This document shows positions 1 to 5,715 of a stretch of 5,715 nt of DNA, one piece after another. Both the position numbers and the translations under genes were made by a program. The stretch covers positions 1-5,715 of the forward strand of contig CAYWFU010000118.1 in the NCBI GenBank assembly GCA_964457585.1, in the 5' to 3' direction. Position 1 is the stretch's first letter. The number at the start of each line of letters is the position of its first letter. The notes below the pieces were generated by a model. It saw only the letters and a program-made list of their open reading frames with translations, made no database searches and had not been told where the DNA came from. Origin of the DNA: CAYWFU01 sp964457585 (lineage in GTDB: Bacteria > JACRDZ01).

Positions 1-57
1 AAGCCCTGATACAATTGAAACTAAAAAAGAAAATAAAAAGAAATCAGGGTGTATCAT
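1..57 (-). CDS. Possible 5' end of a divergent gene with a hydrophobic N-terminus (partial)
   Basis: On the minus strand an ATG at 57-55 opens 19 codons that run off the left edge without a stop. The translation (MIHPDFFLFSFLVSIVSGL) resembles the hydrophobic core of a signal peptide or a first membrane segment, but it lacks the usual early Lys/Arg. Base composition supports a gene boundary here: bases 1-60 are about 28% G+C, while 61-160 are about 10%, as expected of an intergenic region. Against it, the closest purine-rich ribosome-binding candidate (AAGGA on the minus strand, near 74-78) lies about 15 bases from the ATG, which is long. A hydrophobic reading also arises easily as the complement of an A-rich stretch. 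No function can be given. Confidence 0.33.
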   Translation of the reverse strand, partial: MIHPDFFLFSFLVSIVSGL

Positions 58-181
58 ATCAAATTTATTTTTTCCTTTTATTAAGCAATTTATATTTTTT
101 AAAGATAGATATTTTGTAAAAATTATATTTGGAAAAAATTTAATTAAATTTTACTATAAATACTCACCTTTTTAGACGCAA

Positions 182-198
182 TTCGGACGTTGTCCCAA
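182..198. promoter_or_regulatory. Small imperfect dyad just upstream of the carA -35 box, possible operator
   Basis: GGAC at 185-188 and GTCC at 192-195 are inverted around a three-base centre. After one C/C mismatch, TT at 182-183 pairs with AA at 197-198. The dyad ends four bases before the -35 hexamer, a position suited to a regulator site. It is short and could be chance; no known operator consensus is recognised. Confidence 0.22.
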
Positions 199-201
199 AT
201 A

Positions 202-230
202 TTGACACAAAAAGAAAGGTATGTCATAAT
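202..230 (+). promoter_or_regulatory. sigma70-type promoter of the carA operon
   Basis: A perfect -35 hexamer TTGACA at 202-207 is separated by exactly 17 bases from CATAAT at 225-230, which matches the TATAAT consensus in five of six positions. The predicted transcription start is near 237, giving a leader of only about 20 bases before the carA ATG at 257. The leader contains the ribosome-binding site TGAGGA at 246-251. This is the best promoter in the window and probably drives carA and the two genes behind it. Confidence 0.75.
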
Positions 231-256
231 GATGAAAAAATAATCTGAGGAATTTC

Positions 257-1339
257 ATGAAAGCAATTTTATTACTTGAAGATGGGAAATCTTTTGAAGG
301 GAAAATTTTTGGCGCACAGGGAGAAATAATTGGAGAAGTGGTTTTTAATACTAGCATGACAGGTTATCAGGAAATAATTACCGATCCTTCCTATCATGGA
401 CAGATTGTTACAATGACTTATCCTTTAATAGGCAATTACGGGGTTAATACGGAAGATGTCGAATCTCGTAAAATTTTTGCATCAGGATTAATAATTAAAG
501 AATATTGCAACCATTACAGTAATTGGCGCGCAACACAGGGATTGGGAGAATATCTTAAAAAAAATAATATAATTGGGATAGAACATATTGATACACGCGC
601 ACTGACAAAACATATTCGAACACAGGGAGCAATGAAAGGAATAATTTCTTCACTTGATTTTAATAAGGATTCTTTGTTTAAAAAAGTTCAAAATGCACAA
701 GGAATGGCAGGACAGGATTTAGTAAAAGAAGTTACCGGAGAACCTAAAACTTCCTGGAGTGCTGAAAAAGCAAAATATAAAGTTGCGGCATTTGATTATG
801 GTATAAAATATAACATAATCCGACGATTAAATTATTATGGATGTAATGTGCAAGTAATGAATGCTTTTACTTCGCATGAAGAAGTTTTATCATTTAATCC
901 TGATGGCATTTTTTTATCTAATGGACCGGGAGACCCTGCCAGTGTGACTTATGCAATTAATAATATCCGTAATCTATTAGGTAAAAAACCTATATTCGGT
1001 ATTTGCCTGGGACATCAGCTCTTAGCATTGGCTCTTGGCGGTAAAACTTACAAACTCAAATTTGGACATAGGGGCGGTAATCATCCAGTCAAAAATTTAT
1101 TAACAGAAAAAGTTGAAATCACAGCACAGAATCATGGATTTGCAGTAGATATAAATTCTCTGGATAAATCAAAGGTGGAATTAACCCATATAAACCTCAA
1201 CGACAATACTCTGGAAGGACTCAGGTGTAAAACAATTCCGGCTTTTTCAGTTCAATACCATCCGGAATCTTCCCCTGGTCCGCATGATTCAGATTATTTA
1301 TTTAAAGAATTTATAAAATCAATGGAGAGTTTTTCCTGA
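257..1339 (+). CDS. carA: Carbamoyl-phosphate synthase, small (glutamine amidotransferase) subunit
   Basis: This cytoplasmic subunit hydrolyses glutamine and passes ammonia to the large subunit CarB, which makes carbamoyl phosphate for pyrimidine and arginine synthesis. At 360 residues it matches the family length (about 360-380). The N-terminal CarA-specific domain carries SMTGYQE at 33-39. The class I amidotransferase domain spans roughly 175-355, with NGPGDP at 222-227, the nucleophile Cys250 in GICLGHQ (248-254), NHGFAVD at 292-298, and His335 and Glu337 in QYHPE. The Cys-His-Glu triad is complete, so the enzyme should be active. The start is supported by GAGG at 247-250, six bases upstream of the ATG, and by the typical N-terminus MKAILLLEDG. 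The stop overlaps the next start codon by one base. carB is not adjacent downstream. The leader is too short for an attenuator or an RNA-binding switch. Confidence 0.97.
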   Translation: MKAILLLEDGKSFEGKIFGAQGEIIGEVVFNTSMTGYQEIITDPSYHGQIVTMTYPLIGNYGVNTEDVESRKIFASGLIIKEYCNHYSNWRATQGLGEYLKKNNIIGIEHIDTRALTKHIRTQGAMKGIISSLDFNKDSLFKKVQNAQGMAGQDLVKEVTGEPKTSWSAEKAKYKVAAFDYGIKYNIIRRLNYYGCNVQVMNAFTSHEEVLSFNPDGIFLSNGPGDPASVTYAINNIRNLLGKKPIFGICLGHQLLALALGGKTYKLKFGHRGGNHPVKNLLTEKVEITAQNHGFAVDINSLDKSKVELTHINLNDNTLEGLRCKTIPAFSVQYHPESSPGPHDSDYLFKEFIKSMESFS

Positions 1340-2043
1340 TGAATGAACAAGAGAATAAGGATGCTTTTCATCATGTAACACGCGGACTGGAATATTTCAC
1401 AAAAAAATTTTATGATGAAGCTATACTGGAATTTAGAAAAGCTATTGAGATTGATAAAGATTATGCATCCGCTCATTTTAATATAGCAGTTGCATTAAGT
1501 GAAAAAAATGAAATAAATCTTGCAATCAATGAATACGAAAAAGTTAAAGAAATTAATCCTTATTATGCAGATGCATATTATAATCTCGCATTAATTTATA
1601 TTGAAAAAGGCGTGCTTGATAAAGCTCGCATAGAATTGGAGAAAGCTATTGAGATTGATCCTGAATATACCAATGCGCACCAAAATCTCGGAGCAGTATA
1701 CGAAGAACTTGGATTGCTTGATCAGGCTTTAAAAGAATATCAAAAAACTGTTGAATTAGACCCGAATTCTCCTGAAATTCATCAAAATCTTGGGAATGTA
1801 TTCCGCAAATTGGGAATGTTTCATCAGGCAATTTCAGAGTATCAGGAAGTTCTAAAGCACAATAACAATTTTGCATTTTCTTATTTTGGATTAGGTATAT
1901 GTTATGCTAAAATTGGTGATAATAAAGAAGCTTTAATAAATTTTAATAAATATCTCGAATTAGATCTTAATAGTATGTGGACAAAGGAAGCAAGAAATTT
2001 AATCAGTAAGTTAAAAAGCGAAATGGAAATGCAAACGCCTTGA
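1339..2043 (+). CDS. Soluble protein made of six tandem TPR repeats
   Basis: Nearly the whole 234-residue protein is six tetratricopeptide repeats of exactly 34 residues without insertions: about 9-42, 43-76, 77-110, 111-144, 145-178 and 179-212. They are followed by a capping helix at about 213-229. Each unit shows the expected pattern (A/N-L-G in helix A; A-I-x-E-Y/F and I/L-E-x-D/N-P in helix B). There is no signal peptide or membrane segment, so it is probably cytoplasmic. TPR arrays bind peptides and scaffold complexes; no enzymatic domain is present and the partner cannot be read from the sequence. The ATG shares its A with the carA stop (TGATG), and GGAG at 1324-1327 inside carA can serve as the ribosome-binding site, implying translational coupling. 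The next gene, a membrane protein, begins 15 bases later and is a natural partner candidate, though this is inference. Confidence 0.95.
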   Translation: MNEQENKDAFHHVTRGLEYFTKKFYDEAILEFRKAIEIDKDYASAHFNIAVALSEKNEINLAINEYEKVKEINPYYADAYYNLALIYIEKGVLDKARIELEKAIEIDPEYTNAHQNLGAVYEELGLLDQALKEYQKTVELDPNSPEIHQNLGNVFRKLGMFHQAISEYQEVLKHNNNFAFSYFGLGICYAKIGDNKEALINFNKYLELDLNSMWTKEARNLISKLKSEMEMQTP

Positions 2044-2058
2044 AATTGAGATAAAAAT

Positions 2059-2649
2059 ATGAAAAGAAAATTATTTACCGAAACAACAAGAGAAAGAATA
2101 ATTGAAGTTTTTGCCACTATCAGCGGGATTACGGGTGGAGTATATGGCGGTATTTTATTTGGTGAAATAAAAGATGGGGTTGTGCATTATTCAGTATTAT
2201 TCAGTTTATACGGCGGGATAGCAGGAATAGTTATTGCTACTCTTATTTGCGGAGTAACTCCGCCATTTAAAATAAGAAATTTTCTTGAAAGATTTATAAG
2301 CAACATTTTTAGTATATTTGGAGCTGTTCTTTTTGGTTTAACAGTAGGAGGTTTTTTTGGAAGTTTTTTAAATAGTCCATTTTTCATGAAAATTTATAAT
2401 AGTGATATATATAGAAGCATAATTGCTATTGATTCTAATATCGGGGATGGTATTTTAGTCGGGGGAATAAGCGGCGGTATTGGCTGTACAATTGGCTCTG
2501 CAATCGATTCAATTTTTTCCTTTTTTCTGGATATAATTTTTCGTTTTGTAAAAAAAGATAAAGATGCATATGTTTCAGTAACAGCAGAAAAACCTCAGGA
2601 AAAGAAACCTGCTGCCCCACAGCAAGCAGTTTCAGCTCCTAAAAAATAA
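2059..2649 (+). CDS. Unrecognised glycine-rich integral membrane protein
   Basis: I do not recognise a family. The 196-residue protein has about four hydrophobic stretches, near residues 14-36, 43-66, 79-104 and 129-164; the last is long enough for one long or two short passes. These are unusually rich in small residues, with Gly-Gly pairs at 26-27, 30-31, 52-53, 97-98, 135-136 and 139-140, resembling glycine-zipper helix packing. The N-terminus is basic (MKRK). From about 165 the chain becomes charged, then Lys/Pro/Ala/Gln-rich to the end, probably a disordered cytoplasmic tail. Two cysteines (64 and 143) lie within membrane segments. There is no cleavable signal peptide. A weak GAG at 2048-2050, eight bases before the ATG, is the only ribosome-binding candidate, so translation may be coupled to the TPR gene 15 bases upstream. 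Possible roles include a small channel, a transporter component or a membrane anchor; none is demonstrated. Confidence 0.85.
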   Translation: MKRKLFTETTRERIIEVFATISGITGGVYGGILFGEIKDGVVHYSVLFSLYGGIAGIVIATLICGVTPPFKIRNFLERFISNIFSIFGAVLFGLTVGGFFGSFLNSPFFMKIYNSDIYRSIIAIDSNIGDGILVGGISGGIGCTIGSAIDSIFSFFLDIIFRFVKKDKDAYVSVTAEKPQEKKPAAPQQAVSAPKK

Positions 2650-2668
2650 CTACTCGAATTACCTTTAA

Positions 2669-2674
2669 TATAAT
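2669..2674 (+). promoter_or_regulatory. Possible -10 box upstream of the copper ATPase gene
   Basis: A perfect TATAAT lies 63 bases before the ATPase start codon, within the 88-base gap after the membrane-protein gene. No good -35 is found at 16-18 bases upstream (ATAACT at 17 bases matches only three positions). I see no CueR-, CopY- or CsoR-like dyad and no rho-independent terminator in this gap. The ATPase may therefore have a weak or activator-dependent promoter, or be reached by read-through. The sequence is so AT-rich that a chance match is likely. Confidence 0.27.
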
Positions 2675-2737
2675 TTCAAATACCATATATTTTTAATCAA
2701 TTATTTTTACTTCATTTTAAAAAAGAAGGGATTAAAA

Positions 2738-5131
2738 ATGGCTATAGATCCCATATGTGGAATGGAAGTTGACGAGAAAACCGGAATAAAAGCGGAAAAA
2801 GACGGTAAAATGTATTATTTCTGCAGTAATATATGCAAACGTAAATTTCTCGGAAATAAATTGCCCGGAGAGAATAAAAAAGTACCTGACGGTAAGAAAC
2901 TTGAAAAAACAGTTATAAGTATTTCCGGCATGTCATGCGCCTCGTGTGCGGCTACAATTGAAACAGCTTTGAAAATTTTAAAAGGTGTATATAAAGCAAA
3001 TATTAATTTTGCGTCCCGTAAAGCATATGTTGAATATAATCCGGCTGTTATCACACAAAAAAAAATAAAAGAAGCAATAAAAAATGCTGGCTATACCCCT
3101 CTTGAGGAAGCAGAAGCTACTGTTGATGCTGAGAAAGAGGCAAGAGAAAAAGAAATTAAAACTTTAAAATTAAAAACAATTTTCTCGTTTATACTCGGGC
3201 TTCCTCTTCTTTATATTGCAATGGGACATCATATTGGGTTATCTCTTCCCGAATTTATCATTGAAAACATGGCTTTATACCAAATTATTCTTGCTACACC
3301 AATTATGTTAATTGGATACCAATTCTATACCAGAGGAATAGCCGCAGTTATTAAAACTAAAACAGCTAACATGGATACACTTGTATCTATCGGAACAGGA
3401 TCTGCTTATCTGTACAGCCTTTTTGTTTCTATTAATATTTGGAAGGGCAGTACAAAATATGGAAGTATGGAAAATTTATATTTTGAAGTAGCGGGAATAT
3501 TAATAGCATTTATTCTTTTCGGTAAAATGCTGGAAGCGATTGCCAAAGGTAAAACCTCTGAAGCAATTAAAAAACTTATGGGGCTTCAGCCCAAAATTGC
3601 TCTAGTAGAACGAAATGGAAAAGAAGTAGAGATTAATATTGAAGACATTATGGTGGGAGATATAGTAATTGTTAAGCCGGGACGGAAAATTCCTGTTGAC
3701 GGCGAAGTAACTGACGGACATTCAAGTGTGGATGAATCAATGCTGACAGGAGAAAGCATTCCTGTAGAAAAAACATCGGGTAGTATTGTTATTGGCGCTA
3801 CTATAAACAAAACAGGCAGTTTTAAATTTAAAACAACTAAAGTAGGATCTGATACCGCGCTTGCTCAGATTATTAAACTTGTTGAAGAAGCTCAGGGAAG
3901 TAAAGCCCAGATACAGGAGCTGGCAGATAAAATTTCTGCTTATTTTGTTCCTGTGGTTGTGGTCATAGCAATACTTGCATTTTCAGTCTGGATGATTGTT
4001 GGAAAAAGTTTTATTTTTGCTCTTTCAACTTTTATTGCTGTACTTATTATTGCCTGTCCTTGCGCTCTAGGGCTTGCTACTCCAACTGCTGTCATGGTTG
4101 GAACAGGACTTGCGGCTGAACATGGTATACTAATTAAAAGTGCAGATGCGCTTCAAACAGCGCACGAAATCAACACAGTAGTTTTTGATAAAACCGGCAC
4201 TCTTACAAAAGGCGCGCCTGAGCTGACAGACGTTATTGCTTATAATGAAAATAAGGAAAATGATATTTTAACTTTAGCTGCTTTGACTGAAAAAAAATCA
4301 GAACATCCTTTAGGGGAAGCAATAGTAAAAGGTGCGCAAAAAAGAAATATTAATATTCCCGAAGCTGAAAGCTTTGATTCAATAACAGGTAAAGGAGTAA
4401 AAGCTTTATGGCAGGAAAAAACTATTTATCTTGGCAATAGAAAACTCATGCGGGATTTATCCATTGATTCATCTCCGCTTGAAGATTCGCTTGTAAAGCT
4501 GGAGCTGCAGGGCAAAACTTCAATGCTGGTCGCTGTTGATAATAAATTAGTTGGATTGGTTGCAGTTGCTGATACATTAAAAGAGCATTCTGAGGAAGCA
4601 ATCAATACTCTGAAAAATATGGAAAAAAATATAATTATGATAACAGGCGATAATGCACGCACAGGAAAAGCAATAGCGGATCAGCTTGGAATTGAACGAG
4701 TTTTGGCAGAAGTATTGCCGCAGGATAAGGCAAGAGAAATAAAAAAACTTCAGTCCGAAGGATTAAAAGTTGCGATGGTTGGTGATGGAATTAACGATGC
4801 ACCTGCTCTAACTCAAGCAGATATTGGAATTGCAATAGGAACAGGAACCGATATCGCAATGGAAGCAGGAGATATAGTTTTAATAAAAGATGATCTGCGT
4901 GACGTAGCATTGGCAATGGACATATCAAACTATGCAATGAAAAAAATCAAGCAAAATTTTTTTTGGGCATTCTTTTACAATTCACTTGGCATTCCAATTG
5001 CAACAGGAATACTTTATCCTTTTACCGGATTCTTGCTCAATCCTATGATCGCCGGCGCTTCGATGGCATTTAGCTCTGTTTCTGTTGTCAGCAACTCGCT
5101 TTTGATGAAAAAATATAAACCGGAAAAATGA
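2738..5131 (+). CDS. copA: Copper-translocating P1B-type ATPase with N-terminal YHS and HMA domains
   Basis: This inner-membrane pump uses ATP to move Cu(I) out of the cytoplasm. Domains in order over 797 residues: a YHS metal-binding domain (about 1-40; DPICGM with Cys7, then Cys29 and Cys33 in YYFCSNICKRKF); one HMA domain (57-121; GMSCASC with Cys67/Cys70); membrane helices near 147-165, 176-198, 211-232 and 247-268; the actuator domain with TGES at 337-340; helices near 402-422 and 426-448 with the transport motif CPC at 440-442; phosphorylation site DKTGT at 484-488 (Asp484); the nucleotide domain with HP at 523-524 and GKG at 551-553; TGDN at 636-639; GDGINDAP at 682-689; and two last helices with Tyr747-Asn748 and Met776/Ser779-Ser780. 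CPC plus YN plus MxxSS is the Cu(I) (P1B-1) signature, so Ag(I) may also be carried; Zn/Cd/Pb specificity is unlikely. All catalytic residues are present. GAAGGGA at 2725-2731, six bases before the ATG, supports the start. No copper regulator or chaperone is in view. Confidence 0.97.
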   Translation: MAIDPICGMEVDEKTGIKAEKDGKMYYFCSNICKRKFLGNKLPGENKKVPDGKKLEKTVISISGMSCASCAATIETALKILKGVYKANINFASRKAYVEYNPAVITQKKIKEAIKNAGYTPLEEAEATVDAEKEAREKEIKTLKLKTIFSFILGLPLLYIAMGHHIGLSLPEFIIENMALYQIILATPIMLIGYQFYTRGIAAVIKTKTANMDTLVSIGTGSAYLYSLFVSINIWKGSTKYGSMENLYFEVAGILIAFILFGKMLEAIAKGKTSEAIKKLMGLQPKIALVERNGKEVEINIEDIMVGDIVIVKPGRKIPVDGEVTDGHSSVDESMLTGESIPVEKTSGSIVIGATINKTGSFKFKTTKVGSDTALAQIIKLVEEAQGSKAQIQELADKISAYFVPVVVVIAILAFSVWMIVGKSFIFALSTFIAVLIIACPCALGLATPTAVMVGTGLAAEHGILIKSADALQTAHEINTVVFDKTGTLTKGAPELTDVIAYNENKENDILTLAALTEKKSEHPLGEAIVKGAQKRNINIPEAESFDSITGKGVKALWQEKTIYLGNRKLMRDLSIDSSPLEDSLVKLELQGKTSMLVAVDNKLVGLVAVADTLKEHSEEAINTLKNMEKNIIMITGDNARTGKAIADQLGIERVLAEVLPQDKAREIKKLQSEGLKVAMVGDGINDAPALTQADIGIAIGTGTDIAMEAGDIVLIKDDLRDVALAMDISNYAMKKIKQNFFWAFFYNSLGIPIATGILYPFTGFLLNPMIAGASMAFSSVSVVSNSLLMKKYKPEK

Positions 5132-5663
5132 AGAACCCTGCAGCAGACAGACTGGGTCAAATCAATTTTGGAATTTTTTTAAAAAACGATATTAAAAAGT
5201 AGCTATGAAAGCCGATAATACTATATAATAACAGGAATAAGAAAATCAGTGGAGGCTTGAAATGGCATATATAGTAGGCGATAGAAATCAGATAGCGCTT
5301 TTACCAGCAGCAGTAGAAGATTACATAAGCAAAGATGATCCAGTAAGAGTATACGATGCATTTATAGAATCGCTGGATTTCAACAAATTAGGAATAGCAA
5401 TAGAACCATATAAAAGTGGCGCTCATGAATATTATCCCAAGACGATTTTAAAAATATTAGTGTATGGATATTCATATGGGATAAGAAGTTCAAGAAAATT
5501 AGAACGCGCATGTTATCATAATTTATCATTTATATGGTTAACAGGAAATGTAAGACCCGATTACAGGACAATAGCCAGATTTCGTAAAGAGAATAAAAAA
5601 TCGATAAAAAAAGTACTAAAGCAATGTGTAACTCTATGTATAAAATTAAATTTAATAGAAGGT
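5132..5663 (+). mobile_element. Remnant of an IS1182-like insertion sequence, left end not defined
   Basis: The transposase remnant lies 130 bases after the intact copA stop codon, so the element landed downstream without breaking the ATPase gene. Its left terminal repeat must lie somewhere in 5132-5261, but with the right end missing no inverted-repeat partner can be matched. The interval contains AACCC at 5134-5138 and GGGT at 5154-5157, and a run of seven T at 5174-5180. I see no clear target duplication. The right limit is placed where the family-like protein sequence ends. Both outer coordinates are approximate. Confidence 0.5.
5224..5229 (+). promoter_or_regulatory. Possible -10 box of the transposase gene
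   Basis: A TATAAT sits 32 bases before the transposase ATG and upstream of a strong ribosome-binding site, GGAGG at 5251-5255. No recognisable -35 lies at 16-18 bases upstream (AGCTAT at 17 bases). Insertion sequences often carry weak promoters of this kind, but AT-richness makes chance likely. Confidence 0.25.
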
Positions 5664-5708
5664 GTCCCGTCTCACATTATTTTAACTAAAAATTTCAAAT
5701 TAAATTGA
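5262..5708 (+). pseudogene. Truncated IS1182-like transposase, N-terminal domain only
   Basis: Residues 1 to about 134 look like the N-terminal part of IS1182-family DDE transposases (InsH N-terminal/DUF772 type): an early DRNQ.ALLP segment, a central YGYSYGIRSSRKLERAC helix and the conserved RPDYRTIARFRKEN block at 98-111. Full-length relatives have roughly 450-550 residues, with the catalytic acidic residues beyond this point. In the family, the segment ending near KLNLIEG normally continues into a strand like NTLFVDGTKIRAN carrying the first catalytic Asp. Here it changes after Gly134 to an unrelated 14-residue tail and stops at 5706-5708. Neither other forward frame resumes the expected sequence, so a simple frameshift does not explain the loss. 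The product lacks the catalytic core and should be inactive. GGAGG at 5251-5255, six bases before the ATG, fixes the start. Family placement is from remembered motifs, not a search. Confidence 0.85.
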
Positions 5709-5715
5709 ATATTAA
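5661..5715. other. Foreign junction at the broken end of the transposase
   Basis: From about 5661 the sequence stops encoding transposase and reads GGTGTCCCGTCTCAC, a locally GC-rich block, followed by about 40 very AT-rich bases without coding character. A short GC-rich block beginning with TGTCCC at an abrupt junction resembles the terminal repeat of a second insertion sequence, but a deletion scar would look the same. The window ends before this can be decided. Confidence 0.35.

Noticed and set aside
4..56. Inverted repeats CCCTGAT (4-10) / ATCAGGG (43-49) and TGATAC (7-12) / GTATCA (51-56), a possible hairpin
   Set aside because: The loop is more than 30 bases, the two pairings compete with each other, and there is no T-run placed as in a terminator. 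Probably incidental or part of the left-edge coding sequence.
2..175. Plus-strand open frame of 57 codons ending in TAG, possibly the tail of an upstream gene
   Set aside because: It has no in-frame ATG, is almost all Lys, Phe, Ile, Asn and Tyr as expected from random AT-rich DNA, and covers the roughly 10% G+C stretch typical of intergenic sequence. No family was recognised. It cannot be fully excluded without the sequence to the left.
192..206. Resemblance of TGTCCC upstream of carA to TGTCCC at the right-edge junction (5663-5668), as paired mobile-element ends
   Set aside because: Only six bases agree, both are in the same orientation, and the flanking sequences differ. Intact operon structure lies between them, so this is coincidence.
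172..357. Minus-strand open frames inside and beside the plus-strand genes (for example 172-357, 1646-1876, 3586-3810, 4426-4662)
   Set aside because: They lie antisense to, or across the start of, clear conserved genes, lack ribosome-binding sites or recognisable motifs, and are shadows of the plus-strand codons.
2650..2737. Copper-responsive operator (CueR, CopY or CsoR type) upstream of the ATPase
   Set aside because: No dyad resembling those operators could be found in the 88-base gap.
5132..5186. Rho-independent terminator after copA (T-run 5174-5180, with AACCC/GGGT and CAAAT/ATTTTG arms)
   Set aside because: The arms adjacent to the T-run pair poorly and need a bulge, while the GC-rich arms lie too far from it. 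The support is too weak to annotate.

Overview
The window is AT-rich bacterial DNA, roughly one third G+C in the genes and near 10% in parts of the left intergenic stretch. Start codons are preceded by Shine-Dalgarno-like sequences, and carA has an almost perfect sigma70-type promoter. This argues for an ordinary bacterium and against an archaeon or the usual Bacteroidetes promoter pattern. The phylum cannot be read from this sequence.

Layout: bases 1-57 may hold the start of a minus-strand gene with a hydrophobic N-terminus that runs off the left edge. Bases 58-256 are a very AT-rich, probably divergent, intergenic region carrying the carA promoter. A tight plus-strand cluster follows: carA (carbamoyl-phosphate synthase small subunit, 257-1339), a soluble six-repeat TPR protein (1339-2043, overlapping the carA stop by one base), and an unrecognised glycine-rich membrane protein (2059-2649, 15 bases downstream). 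After an 88-base gap comes a complete copper-type P1B ATPase with an N-terminal YHS domain (2738-5131). The right end holds the N-terminal quarter to third of an IS1182-like transposase (5262-5708). Its family-like sequence stops abruptly near 5663 and continues into unrelated AT-rich DNA.

How the genes relate: the first three are probably co-transcribed from the promoter at 202-230. carA makes carbamoyl phosphate for pyrimidine and arginine synthesis with a CarB that is not in this window. The TPR and membrane proteins have no evident link to that pathway, though the TPR protein could act as an adaptor for the membrane protein. The ATPase is probably a separate copper-export function. No regulator, chaperone, CRISPR array, RNA gene or defence module is visible.

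I do not see a convincing new biological system. The points most worth a second look are the TPR/membrane-protein pair behind carA, the YHS-HMA fusion on the ATPase, and the abrupt transposase junction at the right edge.
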